A stretch of DNA of 64,000 nt from Saccharicrinis sp963675435 (GTDB lineage: Bacteria > Bacteroidota > Bacteroidia > Bacteroidales > Marinilabiliaceae), in contig OY776216.1 of assembly GCA_963675435.1 (NCBI GenBank), positions 248,001-312,000 of the forward strand, given 5' to 3'. Shown in pieces: positions 9,262-18,047 of this stretch. The notes below the pieces were generated by a model. It had not been told where the DNA came from and ran no database searches. It saw nothing but the letters and a program-made list of their open reading frames with translations. Every line of letters begins with the position of its first letter. Position 1 is the stretch's first letter. The translations under genes were made by a program, and so were the position numbers.

Positions 9262-10068
9262 ATGGCTAACGAAGAAATGACATTCTTAGAACATCTGGAA
9301 GAACTCCGGTGGCATATTGTACGGTCATTTATTTCCGTAGCAGTAGTTGCTATTGTAGCATTTGTAAATAAGGAAATCTTATTTGATGTTATCATCTTTG
9401 GCCCAAGTTCTCCTGATTTTTTCACAAATTCAGTTCTTTGTTCACTTGCACATAAACTGGATATGCCTGCCCTTTGCATTAATCAAGATAAGATATTGTT
9501 TCAGAACATACTGATGGCAGGACAATTTACCACACACTTAAAAATATCATTTATTGCGGGGCTAATTGTAGCATTTCCATATATTTTCTGGGAATTTTGG
9601 CGCTTTATTAAACCAGCATTGTATCAGGAAGAAGTTAAGCACTCCAGAGGTGCCATATTTTTCACATCAATCCTGTTTTCGGTAGGTGTTTTATTTGCTT
9701 ACTATATAATATGTCCACTTTCTATTCATTTTTTAGCTAATTACCATGTAAGTGAAAAGGTGGAGAATATTTTAAATTTAGGTTCTTACATATCAACTGT
9801 AAGTTCTATTGTATTGGCTGGTGGTATTATTTTTGAATTACCAATTTTGATATATTTCCTGGCCAAAGTGGGATTAATATCCACAACATCATTAAAAAAA
9901 TACAGACGCCATGCTATTGTGGCTAGTTTATTGCTTGCTGCTATCATAACACCTCCGGATGTAATTAGTCAAATATTGGTATGCGTACCATTAATATTTT
10001 TATACGAAGGTGGAATAATAATAGCTGCCAATATTGAGAGAAAAAGAAGAAAAACACAAGGATATTAA
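9262..10068 (+). CDS. tatC: Twin-arginine translocase subunit TatC
   Basis: A 268-residue inner-membrane protein that recognises twin-arginine signal peptides with TatB/TatA. The family N-terminus is clear (MTFLEHLEELRWHIVRS, residues 6-22), and six membrane segments follow, including the long FISVAVVAIVAFV near 25-37 and LLLAAIITPPDVISQILVCVPL near 230. The conserved FWRFIKPALY stretch is present near residue 117. TatA/B is not in the window. It leads straight into lptB, whose start is 10 bases beyond its stop. Confidence 0.95.
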   Translation: MANEEMTFLEHLEELRWHIVRSFISVAVVAIVAFVNKEILFDVIIFGPSSPDFFTNSVLCSLAHKLDMPALCINQDKILFQNILMAGQFTTHLKISFIAGLIVAFPYIFWEFWRFIKPALYQEEVKHSRGAIFFTSILFSVGVLFAYYIICPLSIHFLANYHVSEKVENILNLGSYISTVSSIVLAGGIIFELPILIYFLAKVGLISTTSLKKYRRHAIVASLLLAAIITPPDVISQILVCVPLIFLYEGGIIIAANIERKRRKTQGY

Positions 10069-10078
10069 CATAAGTATC

Positions 10079-10840
10079 ATGTCTGAAAACAATCTAGTAT
10101 TACATACCGATAACCTAGTAAAGAAATACAAAAACAGAACTGTAGTTAAAGGAGTTTCTGTAAAAGTGGAACAAGGAGAAATTGTGGGATTACTTGGTCC
10201 TAATGGAGCCGGAAAAACAACCACGTTTTACATGACTGTAGGTTTGGTTACTCCAAATTCAGGAGAAATATACCTTAATGACCAGGTCATAACAAAAGAG
10301 CCAGTATATAAAAGAGCACAGAGAGGAATTGGATATTTGGCACAAGAAGCATCGGTCTTTAGAAAATTAAGCATTGAAGACAATATTAAGGCGGTTCTTG
10401 AGATGACAAAATTCTCAAAAGAGTATCAAAAGCAAAGACTGGAAGAGCTTATTGAGGAATTTAGTTTAGGTCATATCAGAAAAAGTTTAGGTATTCAGCT
10501 TTCTGGCGGAGAAAGAAGACGATGTGAAATAGCCCGAGCATTGGCAATTAATCCTAAGTTTATTTTGCTTGATGAACCATTTGCTGGTGTAGACCCTATT
10601 GCAGTACAAGATATACAGGAAATTGTAGCTAAACTGAAATATAAAAATATTGGAATCTTAATTACAGACCATAACGTTCACGAAACACTTTCGATTACAG
10701 ATAGGGCCTATTTATTATTTGAAGGCAACATACTAAAAGCAGGAACTGCAGAAGAATTGGCCGAAGATTCTGAGGTTAGACGTTTGTATTTAGGAAACGA
10801 TTTTGAACTCAAAAGAAGAACCTTTGACATAAAGCCCTGA
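10079..10840 (+). CDS. lptB: LPS export ABC transporter ATP-binding protein
   Basis: A 253-residue cytosolic ATPase that powers LPS extraction with LptF/LptG. Walker A GPNGAGKTT near residue 42, the Q-loop around YLAQEASVFRKLS (the LptB-specific form), signature LSGGERRRCEIARAL near 142, Walker B FILLDEPFAGVDP near 162, and the switch histidine in ITDHNVHE. The frame is open upstream to 10034 inside tatC, but MSENNLVLH at 10079 falls just after the tatC stop and fits the family; the upstream 15 residues are charged and unlike LptB. Co-transcription with tatC is likely. Confidence 0.94.
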   Translation: MSENNLVLHTDNLVKKYKNRTVVKGVSVKVEQGEIVGLLGPNGAGKTTTFYMTVGLVTPNSGEIYLNDQVITKEPVYKRAQRGIGYLAQEASVFRKLSIEDNIKAVLEMTKFSKEYQKQRLEELIEEFSLGHIRKSLGIQLSGGERRRCEIARALAINPKFILLDEPFAGVDPIAVQDIQEIVAKLKYKNIGILITDHNVHETLSITDRAYLLFEGNILKAGTAEELAEDSEVRRLYLGNDFELKRRTFDIKP

Positions 10841-10884
10841 TAAAGTGCACTTTGTATTTTTTTTAAAAAATATTTCAAAATTAA

Positions 10885-10917
10885 TTTGCAATTCAAAACA
10901 AAAAGTAGTTATCTTTG
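10885..10917 (+). promoter_or_regulatory. Promoter of tRNA-Leu
   Basis: TTTG (10885-10888), 21 bases, then TATCTTTG (10910-10917), a full match to the Bacteroidota sigma-ABfr pattern. The tRNA begins 18 bases later. Confidence 0.75.
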
Positions 10918-10934
10918 CATCGCAAAAAAATAAC

Positions 10935-11016
10935 GCGGATGTGGCGTAATTGGTAGCCGCGCTAGACTTAGGATCTAGTGCCGAGAGGCGTGGGGGTTCG
11001 AGTCCCTTCATCCGCA
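10935..11016 (+). tRNA. tRNA-Leu (anticodon UAG)
   Basis: An 82-base class II tRNA. The acceptor arm pairs GCGGATG (10935-10941) with CATCCGC (11009-11015) and the discriminator is A. The anticodon stem CTAGA/TCTAG encloses CTTAGGA, so the anticodon is TAG. A variable arm GTGCCGAGAGGCGT type marks leucine, and the T loop reads TTCGAGT. The CCA end is not encoded (CAAA follows). Confidence 0.96.
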
Positions 11017-11032
11017 CAAAAAAGAAGTTATG

Positions 11033-11080
11033 AAAAACCGTCTTACTTACGATCTAAATCGGCAGTTTGACGGTTTTTTT
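11033..11080 (+). terminator. Terminator after tRNA-Leu
   Basis: AAACCGTC (11035-11042) pairs with GACGGTTT (11069-11076), which continues as a T run to 11080. The 26-base loop is long. Confidence 0.65.
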
Positions 11081-11177
11081 AAGTTTAGCAGGTTTAAGAT
11101 TGATTTTTAGAAATCTTGGTACAATAATTTAACGTCAGGCTTTCAAGCACTTGAAAGTTCACTAACAATTTTATCAG

Positions 11178-12536
11178 ATGAACATCTCAAAAGAAAACAT
11201 TGATGATTTAAACGCAGTAATAAAACTTACTGTTGAGAAAGATGATTACGAAACACGCGTTGATGCGGTATTAAAGGATTACCGTAAGAAAGCAAATATG
11301 CCTGGTTTCCGCCCTGGAAAAGTGCCATTCGGAATGATTAAGAAAATGTACGGCAAACACGTGTTAGCTGACGAAGTAAATAAAATTGTTTCTGAAGAAA
11401 TTTCAAAATACCTGGCAGAAAGCAAGCTTAACATCTTAGGAGAGCCACTTCCTAGCGAAAATCAAGAAACTATTGATTTTGAAACTATGGATAGCTTCTC
11501 TTTTAATTTTGATATTGCTATTGCTCCGGAATTTGAAGTAAAACTTTCGAAAAGAGAAAAATTACCATATTACACCATTGAAGTTTCTGACGAAATGCTT
11601 GATCAACAAGTGAAACAAGCTACTGGTCGATTTGCAACTTCAGAAACAGCTGAAGAAGCTGGTGAAGAATCAATGATCAAAGGTGACTTTGTTCAACTTG
11701 ATCAGGATGGTAACGCTTTAGAAGATGGAATTAAAGTTGAAGACGTTGTTCTTTCTCCAAAAACCATTAAAGAAGAAGCGAAAGCATCTTTAATCGGAAT
11801 TAAATCAGATGCAGTTGTTACTTTAAATCCAAAAAACACATTTACTGATGCTACACAAACATCATATATGTTAAAAGTAACTGCTGAAGAAGCTGAGCAA
11901 ATTGACGGAGACTTCCAATTTACTATTAAAGAAATTACCAACTACGTTCCTGCTGAGTTAAATCAAGAATTATTTGATCAGGTATTAGGAGAAGGTAAAG
12001 CCAGTAATGAAGAAGAATTTATTGCTCAAATCAAGGAAGATCTTGAAAAAACTTTAGCGTTTGAAAGTGATTACAAATTCTCAATTGATGCAAAAGAGAA
12101 GTTAATGAACAAAATTAACATTGATCTTCCTGAAGCATTCTTAAAACGTTGGATTTTAACAACCAACCACGATAACGAGAATATCACTGAAGAGTCTCTT
12201 GAAAATGACATGCCTAAATACATTGAAGATCTTAAATGGCAGTTAATTAAGAACGAAATTCTTAAAGTTAACGAGATTAAGATTGAAGAAGCTGACGTAT
12301 TAGAAGTAGCTAAGAAGTCTGCTAAAATGCAATTTATGCAATATGGTTTAACTAATATTCCTGATGAGCACTTAGAAAACTATGCTAAGGATATGATGAA
12401 CCAACAAGAGCAAAGAAGAAACATGGCTGAAACAGCTGCTCAGGAAAAAGCTTTAGACTTCATTAAAGAAGCTGTTAAAGTTGAAGAAAAAGCAATTAGC
12501 AGAGAGGATTTCAATAAACTATTTGAAAAAAACTAA
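11178..12536 (+). CDS. tig: Trigger factor (ribosome-associated chaperone)
   Basis: A 452-residue chaperone that binds nascent chains at the ribosomal exit. The ribosome-binding signature is GFRPGKVPFGMIKKMYG near residues 41-57. The middle section (about 150-250) is in the FKBP-domain position but lacks an obvious FKBP core, as is common in Bacteroidota, so peptidyl-prolyl isomerase activity is doubtful. The C-terminal helical arms (about 260-452) are lysine/glutamate-rich. It heads a tig-clpP-clpX cluster, the usual bacterial order. Confidence 0.94.
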   Translation: MNISKENIDDLNAVIKLTVEKDDYETRVDAVLKDYRKKANMPGFRPGKVPFGMIKKMYGKHVLADEVNKIVSEEISKYLAESKLNILGEPLPSENQETIDFETMDSFSFNFDIAIAPEFEVKLSKREKLPYYTIEVSDEMLDQQVKQATGRFATSETAEEAGEESMIKGDFVQLDQDGNALEDGIKVEDVVLSPKTIKEEAKASLIGIKSDAVVTLNPKNTFTDATQTSYMLKVTAEEAEQIDGDFQFTIKEITNYVPAELNQELFDQVLGEGKASNEEEFIAQIKEDLEKTLAFESDYKFSIDAKEKLMNKINIDLPEAFLKRWILTTNHDNENITEESLENDMPKYIEDLKWQLIKNEILKVNEIKIEEADVLEVAKKSAKMQFMQYGLTNIPDEHLENYAKDMMNQQEQRRNMAETAAQEKALDFIKEAVKVEEKAISREDFNKLFEKN

Positions 12537-12604
12537 GCTAATCATTTAGTGCAAGGTTATTTTTTTTAATTTAGCTTTTCATAAGATAGTAAAAAATTAT
12601 AGTC

Positions 12605-13279
12605 ATGATAGATCCAAAAGATTTTCAAAAGTATGCAACAAAGCATATTGGCATTAATAGCCTTGCTCTAGATAAATATACTTCCATCTCAAGCGGATAC
12701 ATTTCGCCAACAATTATTGAAGAACGCCAATTGAACGTAGCTTCAATGGATGTATTTTCAAGATTAATGATGGATCGTATCATTTTCTTAGGGTTACCAA
12801 TTGATGATACTGTTGCTAACATTATTCAAGCACAATTATTGTATCTTGAATCAGCAGATCCTCAAAAAGATATCTCAATTTATTTTAATTCTCCTGGAGG
12901 TTCTGTATATGCAGGTTTAGGTATTTACGACACCATGCAATATATTTCTTCCGATGTAGCTACAATTTGTACAGGGATGGCTGCATCAATGGCTGCAGTT
13001 TTATTAACAGCAGGAACTAAAGGTAAACGTTCAGCACTTACGCACTCCAGAGTTATGATTCACCAACCAATGGGTGGAGCTCAAGGACAAGCAAGTGATA
13101 TTGAAATTACTGCAAGAGAAATTCAAAAATTGAAAAAAGAACTTTATACCATCATTGCAGATCACTCAGGAAATACTTATAAAAAAGTTGAAAAAGATTC
13201 TGACCGTGACTACTGGATGACAGCTACTGAAGCTAAAGAATATGGTATGATAGACGAAGTCTTGGTAAGAGAAAAATAA
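12605..13279 (+). CDS. clpP: ATP-dependent Clp protease proteolytic subunit
   Basis: A 224-residue serine peptidase that forms the tetradecameric chamber used with ClpX or ClpA/C. The nucleophile serine lies in GMAASMAAVL (near residue 123), the histidine in RVMIHQPMGG (near 148), and the aspartate is expected near the DSDRDYWM stretch. NSPGGSVYAG gives the oxyanion-side strand. It begins 68 bases after tig and is separated from clpX by a strong hairpin. Confidence 0.96.
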   Translation: MIDPKDFQKYATKHIGINSLALDKYTSISSGYISPTIIEERQLNVASMDVFSRLMMDRIIFLGLPIDDTVANIIQAQLLYLESADPQKDISIYFNSPGGSVYAGLGIYDTMQYISSDVATICTGMAASMAAVLLTAGTKGKRSALTHSRVMIHQPMGGAQGQASDIEITAREIQKLKKELYTIIADHSGNTYKKVEKDSDRDYWMTATEAKEYGMIDEVLVREK

Positions 13280-13298
13280 AATTAATTTGATATAAATT

Positions 13299-13335
13299 AA
13301 TGCAGAATACTTCTTTAAAAGAGGTATTCTGCATT
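13299..13335 (+). terminator. Hairpin between clpP and clpX
   Basis: AATGCAGAATAC-TTC (13299-13313) pairs with GAGGTATTCTGCATT (13321-13335), one of the longest stems here. No long T run follows (GTTGTTAT), so it may attenuate or stabilise rather than fully stop transcription into clpX. Confidence 0.6.
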
Positions 13336-13363
13336 GTTGTTATATATATTCAACAATTGTTTT

Positions 13364-14578
13364 ATGGATAAGTGTTCATTTTGTGGTAGGGAAAGGAAAG
13401 ACACCAACTTATTAATTGCTGGGGTTTCTGGACACATTTGCGATAGCTGTATTGAACAAGCTCATGGCATCTTAGAAGAAGAGTTTAAGAAAAAGGGTGG
13501 ATTCAATGTTGATGAAATTACTTTATTAAAACCAAAAGAAATCAAACTATTTCTTGATCAATATGTAATTGGACAAGATGAAGCTAAAAGATTTCTTTCG
13601 GTAGCAGTTTATAATCACTACAAGAGATTACAACAAAGTAACACCTCTGATGATGTTGAAATAGAAAAATCAAACATTATTCTTGTAGGAGAAACAGGAA
13701 CCGGGAAAACACTTTTAGCAAGAACAATTGCAAGAATGCTTCATGTTCCTTTTACTATTGTTGATGCGACAGTTTTAACAGAGGCTGGATACGTAGGTGA
13801 AGATATTGAGAGTATATTAACAAGACTTTTACAAGCTGCTGATTACAATGTGGAAGCCGCTGAAAAAGGAATTGTTTTTATTGATGAAATAGATAAAATT
13901 GCTCGAAAAAGCGATAATCCAAGCATTACCAGGGATGTATCTGGAGAAGGTGTTCAGCAAGGTTTATTAAAACTTCTTGAGGGATCAATTGTAAACGTTC
14001 CTCCGCAAGGAGGAAGAAAACACCCTGAACAAAAAATGATTCCTGTAGATACTAAGAACATTTTATTTGTTTGCGGTGGTGCATTTGATGGTATTGAAAG
14101 AAAAATTGGTCAACGATTAAACACTAAAATAGTTGGTTATACTGCCAGCAAAGCAAAGGACAAAATTGACCAGAACAACTTATTACAATACGTTGCTCCT
14201 CAAGATTTAAAATCATTTGGTTTAATACCTGAGATCATCGGACGTTTACCGGTTCTAACCTATTTAAATCCACTGGATAAAGAAATTCTAAGAAGAATTT
14301 TAGAAGAACCTAAAAACTCTATTATCAAACAATACGAAAAGCTTTTTGGTATTGATGATATCAAATTAACATTTACTGATGACGTATTAAACTACATTGT
14401 TGATAAAGCTGTAGAGTTTAAGTTAGGAGCTCGTGGATTGAGATCAATTTGTGAAACTATTATGATGGATATGATGTTTGAAGCTCCATCAAAAGAAGAT
14501 AAAGAATTGGTTATTACTCTTGAATATGCTAAGTCGAAAATTGATAAAGAAAGTTTAGCAAGATTAAAAGCTAGTTAG
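13364..14578 (+). CDS. clpX: ATP-dependent Clp protease ATP-binding subunit ClpX
   Basis: A 404-residue AAA+ unfoldase. The N-terminal zinc finger is CSFCGRE...CDSC (residues 4-33). Walker A is GETGTGKT near 120, the pore loop GYVGEDIES near 150, Walker B VFIDEIDKI near 180, and sensor-2 GARGLRSI near 370. The frame is open upstream to 13334 but that part overlaps the preceding hairpin and is hydrophobic; MDKCSFCGR at 13364 is the family start. Confidence 0.96.
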   Translation: MDKCSFCGRERKDTNLLIAGVSGHICDSCIEQAHGILEEEFKKKGGFNVDEITLLKPKEIKLFLDQYVIGQDEAKRFLSVAVYNHYKRLQQSNTSDDVEIEKSNIILVGETGTGKTLLARTIARMLHVPFTIVDATVLTEAGYVGEDIESILTRLLQAADYNVEAAEKGIVFIDEIDKIARKSDNPSITRDVSGEGVQQGLLKLLEGSIVNVPPQGGRKHPEQKMIPVDTKNILFVCGGAFDGIERKIGQRLNTKIVGYTASKAKDKIDQNNLLQYVAPQDLKSFGLIPEIIGRLPVLTYLNPLDKEILRRILEEPKNSIIKQYEKLFGIDDIKLTFTDDVLNYIVDKAVEFKLGARGLRSICETIMMDMMFEAPSKEDKELVITLEYAKSKIDKESLARLKAS

Positions 14579-14603
14579 CGATAAAATATTGCAGATAAGA
14601 TAT

Positions 14604-14636
14604 AAAGCCACATTCTTTATTGGAGTGTGGCTTTTT
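14604..14636 (+). terminator. Terminator after clpX
   Basis: AAAGCCACA (14604-14612) pairs with TGTGGCTTT (14626-14634 region), followed by five T residues. Confidence 0.8.
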
Positions 14637-14808
14637 GCGTTAAGGATAGTAGCGGTTACCAGGCAGTTATATAAATGTTTTCTTGAAACCCGTTATTTTG
14701 AATTGCGCAATGTGTTTTTCTTGTGAATAAGAAACGAGGAGTAAAAAGTGGATAGCCTGACCCGAGTTTATAACTTTCACTTTGAAAGATGGAGTAGCAA
14801 GGAGGGTA

Positions 14809-14841
14809 ACGCCCATATCAGAATAACTGAAATGGGCGTAT
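14809..14841 (-). terminator. Hairpin downstream of the cDPGS-like gene
   Basis: ACGCCCATATCAG pairs with CTGAAATGGGCGT with one mismatch and a 5-base loop, just past the stop of the leftward gene. There is no T run, so its termination role is uncertain. The rest of 14637-14808 shows nothing I recognise. Confidence 0.5.
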
Positions 14842-14847
14842 ATTCAA

Positions 14848-16173
14848 TTAATGTCCGTCTAAAAATTTGTCAAGAATTTCTGGTAAGTCAGGCATTCCGA
14901 TTTCCTGTAAATCATAATGAACTCTTGTAAACGATTTATGTAGATTTACAACACGCGATAAATCAATTGGCGTACCTATTATAATTGAATCGCATGGTAT
15001 ATTTTTAATGGTCTGCTCTAAATCTTTTATTTGCTGGGCTCCATAACCAATTGCAGGAAGCACATTTGAGATATGCGGATACTTTTCAAAGGCAGCTCTA
15101 ATACTTCCTACAGCATATTCCCGAGGATCAACAATTTCTGATGCACCATATTTTTGAGCTGCCAAATAAGCTGCTCCAAACTTCATTTCGCCATGAGTTA
15201 AAGTAGGTCCATCCTCTACCACCAATACTTTTTTACCTTTAATTACTTCTGGATGATCTACCCTGATAGGCGAAACCGCATCAACAACAACAACATTTGG
15301 ATTCAACGTTTGGATATTCTTTCTAAGTTCCATCACATCTGCTCCATTGGCACTATCGATTTTATTGATAATAACCACATCTGATTTACGAATATTTACT
15401 TCACTAGGATAATAACTACTCTCATGACCTACTCTGTGTGGATCAGTAACTGTAATCATCAAATCTGGATTATAGAAGGGCATATCATTATTTCCACCAT
15501 CCCACACAATAAAATCGCAACCTTTTTCATCATCTTCTGCCTCTCGTAAAATATCATGATAATCAACTCCTGAATATATTACATTTCCCCTCATAATATG
15601 TGGTTCATATTCTTCCATTTCTTCAATGGTACATTTGTGTAAAGTCAAATCTGCTAAGGTTGAGAATCGCTGTACTGTCTGCTGACGCAAATCACCATAT
15701 GGCATTGGATGTCTGATTGCAACCACCTTCTTACCTTTTCCCATTAAATAATCAATAACCTTACGTGAAGTTTGGCTTTTACCACAACCTGTGCGAGTAG
15801 CACAAACAGCAATTACCGGCTTTAAACTTTTAAGCATTGTATGTTCAGGACTCAGTAATTTAAAATCAGCTCCGGCAGCCTGAACTATAGAAGCCAGACT
15901 CATTAGCTTTTGATAAGATGTATCGCTGTATGAAAAAACACATTCATCAACATTATATTTTTTGATGATATAAGTTAAATCCTCTTCGGGTAAAATAGGA
16001 ATACCATATGGATAATGCTTTCCTGTTAACTGAATTGGATAATTACGACCTTCGATATCGGGAATTTGAGTAGCAGTAAATGCTACTACTTTATAATCGA
16101 AATTATTTTTAAAATAAACATTGAAGTTATGGAAGTCTCTACCTGCTGCTCCTAAAATTACTACGTTCTTCAT
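14848..16173 (-). CDS. Cyclic 2,3-diphosphoglycerate synthetase-like GTPase/NTPase
   Basis: A 441-residue cytosolic protein of the family that includes archaeal cyclic 2,3-diphosphoglycerate synthetase. An N-terminal Rossmann-like start MKNVVILGAAGRDFHN is followed by a P-loop region ATRTGCGKSQTSRK near residue 140, WDGGNNDMPF near 240, and NKIDSANGAD near 285 (an NKxD guanine-type motif). Length matches the family. In methanogens the enzyme makes a thermoprotectant, but bacterial homologues are mostly just called GTPase and their product is not established. It is monocistronic and diverges from acpH. Confidence 0.75.
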   Translation of the reverse strand: MKNVVILGAAGRDFHNFNVYFKNNFDYKVVAFTATQIPDIEGRNYPIQLTGKHYPYGIPILPEEDLTYIIKKYNVDECVFSYSDTSYQKLMSLASIVQAAGADFKLLSPEHTMLKSLKPVIAVCATRTGCGKSQTSRKVIDYLMGKGKKVVAIRHPMPYGDLRQQTVQRFSTLADLTLHKCTIEEMEEYEPHIMRGNVIYSGVDYHDILREAEDDEKGCDFIVWDGGNNDMPFYNPDLMITVTDPHRVGHESSYYPSEVNIRKSDVVIINKIDSANGADVMELRKNIQTLNPNVVVVDAVSPIRVDHPEVIKGKKVLVVEDGPTLTHGEMKFGAAYLAAQKYGASEIVDPREYAVGSIRAAFEKYPHISNVLPAIGYGAQQIKDLEQTIKNIPCDSIIIGTPIDLSRVVNLHKSFTRVHYDLQEIGMPDLPEILDKFLDGH

Positions 16174-16397
16174 AAGTTTAATATTTGCTTACAATTCTTC
16201 GAGTAATTATTCCACAAAGCTGTGGATTAAACCCAGTGAAAATCAATCAATTCCTATCTTAATCAATCATAAAAATCGAAATATCTATTTTCACACATTA
16301 AGAATTTTCTTAGGTTAATTTAATTTTTGAGTTAAGATTTATGTTTTAAAGATAGCTGAAATTATTATAATTTACGGGCGTATTTATAACTTTAGAA

Positions 16398-16982
16398 ATG
16401 AATTTTTTAGCACACCTATACTTATCGCAAGGAATTAACCAATTGATGATTGGAAATTTTATAGCTGATTATGTAAAAGGAAAAAAATACGAATCTTACT
16501 CGCCTGAAATTCAAAAGGGAATTATTTTACACCGTAAAATAGATGCCTACACAGATTCGCACCCTATAGTAAAACAAAGCACTGCACGCTTTAAGCCATG
16601 TTATAACAGATATGCATCAGTTGTTATTGATGTAATCTATGATCATTACTTAGCAAAAAAGTGGGATCAGTATTCCGACATTACGTTAGACAATTATGTG
16701 GATAAAGTACATGCTTATTTACTGAAGAATTATTTTACACTTCCAAACCGAGTAAAAGGATTTTTACCTTTCTTAATTAAAAGCAGGCGCCTGGAAAACT
16801 ATCAGCATTTGTGGGGAATTGAGAAATCGCTTAGCATTATGGCTAATTATAGTTCGCTACCAGACAAAACCACATGTGGGATTAAGGTGCTTACAGAACA
16901 ATACGATGAATTACAAAGTGAATTCGAAAGCTACTTTAATGAACTCATAGAAGTTGTTCTAAAAGAAATAAACGCATTCTAA
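16398..16982 (+). CDS. acpH: Acyl carrier protein phosphodiesterase (AcpH/DUF479)
   Basis: A 194-residue HD-like hydrolase predicted to remove 4'-phosphopantetheine from acyl carrier protein. The family signature is MNFLAHLYLS at the N-terminus, then GNFIADYVKG near 22 and GIILHRKIDAYTDSHP near 42, which carry the conserved H and D residues. The C-terminal half is helical (LENYQHLWGIEKSL). Length is as usual. Its stop overlaps that of the convergent prmC by four bases. Confidence 0.85.
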   Translation: MNFLAHLYLSQGINQLMIGNFIADYVKGKKYESYSPEIQKGIILHRKIDAYTDSHPIVKQSTARFKPCYNRYASVVIDVIYDHYLAKKWDQYSDITLDNYVDKVHAYLLKNYFTLPNRVKGFLPFLIKSRRLENYQHLWGIEKSLSIMANYSSLPDKTTCGIKVLTEQYDELQSEFESYFNELIEVVLKEINAF

Positions 16983-17833
16983 TTCACCTCTCCTTTAACC
17001 ATACGGTCTTTTCCAAATAAATCCTTTTTTAATACAATATTTTCGAAACCCAACTGCTGCATCATCTCCACAGTTTCTGCGCCAAATGCTTCGTTAATTT
17101 CAAAATAAAGTTTACCGTTTTGCTTTAAATTTGATTTTGCAAACTCAGCAATAGCACGATAAAAAAGTAGTGGCTCTTTATCGGGAACAAAAAGTGCCAA
17201 ATGTGGCTCATTATTTAATACATTATCATGCATTAAATCTTTCTCCTTTTCCAGCACGTATGGAGGATTGCTTACTATGATATCAAAAGCATCTTTAACC
17301 TCTTCTAAATCTAAAGCATTTTGCTTAATAAAGTCAACCACAACTTCGTTCAAAGATGCATTATTCCGAGCTGTAGATAAGGCATCTTCTGAAATATCCC
17401 AACCTTTTACTTTTGCTTGAGGAATATTCTTTTTTAAAGTTATTGGAATACAACCACTACCTGTTCCAATATCCAGAATTTTAGGTTTGGGAAATGTACA
17501 ATCTTCAATAATCCAATGTACTAATTCTTCCGTTTCAGGACGAGGAATAAGTACTGCAGGATTCACATTAAATTTTAAACCATAAAACTCTGTTTCACCT
17601 AAAATATATTGAATAGGAATATGATGTTTCAACTTTTCAAGCGTTTCTTCACAAAACAAAATTACATCAGCAGTCAAATCGTCGTCTTGTTTCATCAGCT
17701 GATCTACTTTTGAATAATTCAATTTGTAGTCAAATATTAAGGCAATAAAATTGCGAATTTCTTCCTGAGCATAAATTTCTTTAAGCTGGGTTTGAAATAA
17801 TGTTGTTAACTGACGAATGTTTTTAAAGCTCAT
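16979..17833 (-). CDS. prmC: Release-factor glutamine methyltransferase PrmC
   Basis: A 284-residue SAM-dependent methyltransferase that modifies the GGQ glutamine of RF1/RF2. SAM motif I is ILDIGTGSGCIPI, the catalytic NPPY lies in DIIVSNPPYV, and the preceding IPRPETEELV is typical. The frame is open to 17854, but MSFKNIRQL at 17833 fits better than the asparagine-rich extension MPHNKNN. It is convergent with acpH and divergent from ribD. Confidence 0.93.
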   Translation of the reverse strand: MSFKNIRQLTTLFQTQLKEIYAQEEIRNFIALIFDYKLNYSKVDQLMKQDDDLTADVILFCEETLEKLKHHIPIQYILGETEFYGLKFNVNPAVLIPRPETEELVHWIIEDCTFPKPKILDIGTGSGCIPITLKKNIPQAKVKGWDISEDALSTARNNASLNEVVVDFIKQNALDLEEVKDAFDIIVSNPPYVLEKEKDLMHDNVLNNEPHLALFVPDKEPLLFYRAIAEFAKSNLKQNGKLYFEINEAFGAETVEMMQQLGFENIVLKKDLFGKDRMVKGEVN

Positions 17834-17851
17834 ATTATTTTTGTTGTGCGG

Positions 17852-17859
17852 CAAAAATA
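17852..17859 (-). promoter_or_regulatory. Candidate -7 box for prmC
   Basis: TATTTTTG on the minus strand matches TAnnTTTG and lies 18 bases before the preferred start at 17833. If used, it would exclude the longer start at 17854. No clear -33 box. Confidence 0.38.
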
Positions 17860-18047
17860 ACCATTTTTGTGCTTTATACCGATTTGTTAATGAACATAGC
17901 GATAAATTAAGTTGTTTTAAAAACTACAATTATTTCTCGCTATAATACCAAGTGCAAATTTGAATCGGTTAATTATTAGTGCATTATTAATTAGGTATTC
18001 TAACTACAAAAACTCAGGAATATAATTTCTGATAATATTCTGACTTT

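Noticed and set aside
14748..14930. Short frame after clpX
   Set aside because: It runs through a hairpin and into the antisense of the cDPGS-like gene; no family features.
17855..18047. FMN riboswitch before ribD
   Set aside because: None of the conserved FMN-element blocks (such as AGGAUAAGG-type or the closing stems) is visible.
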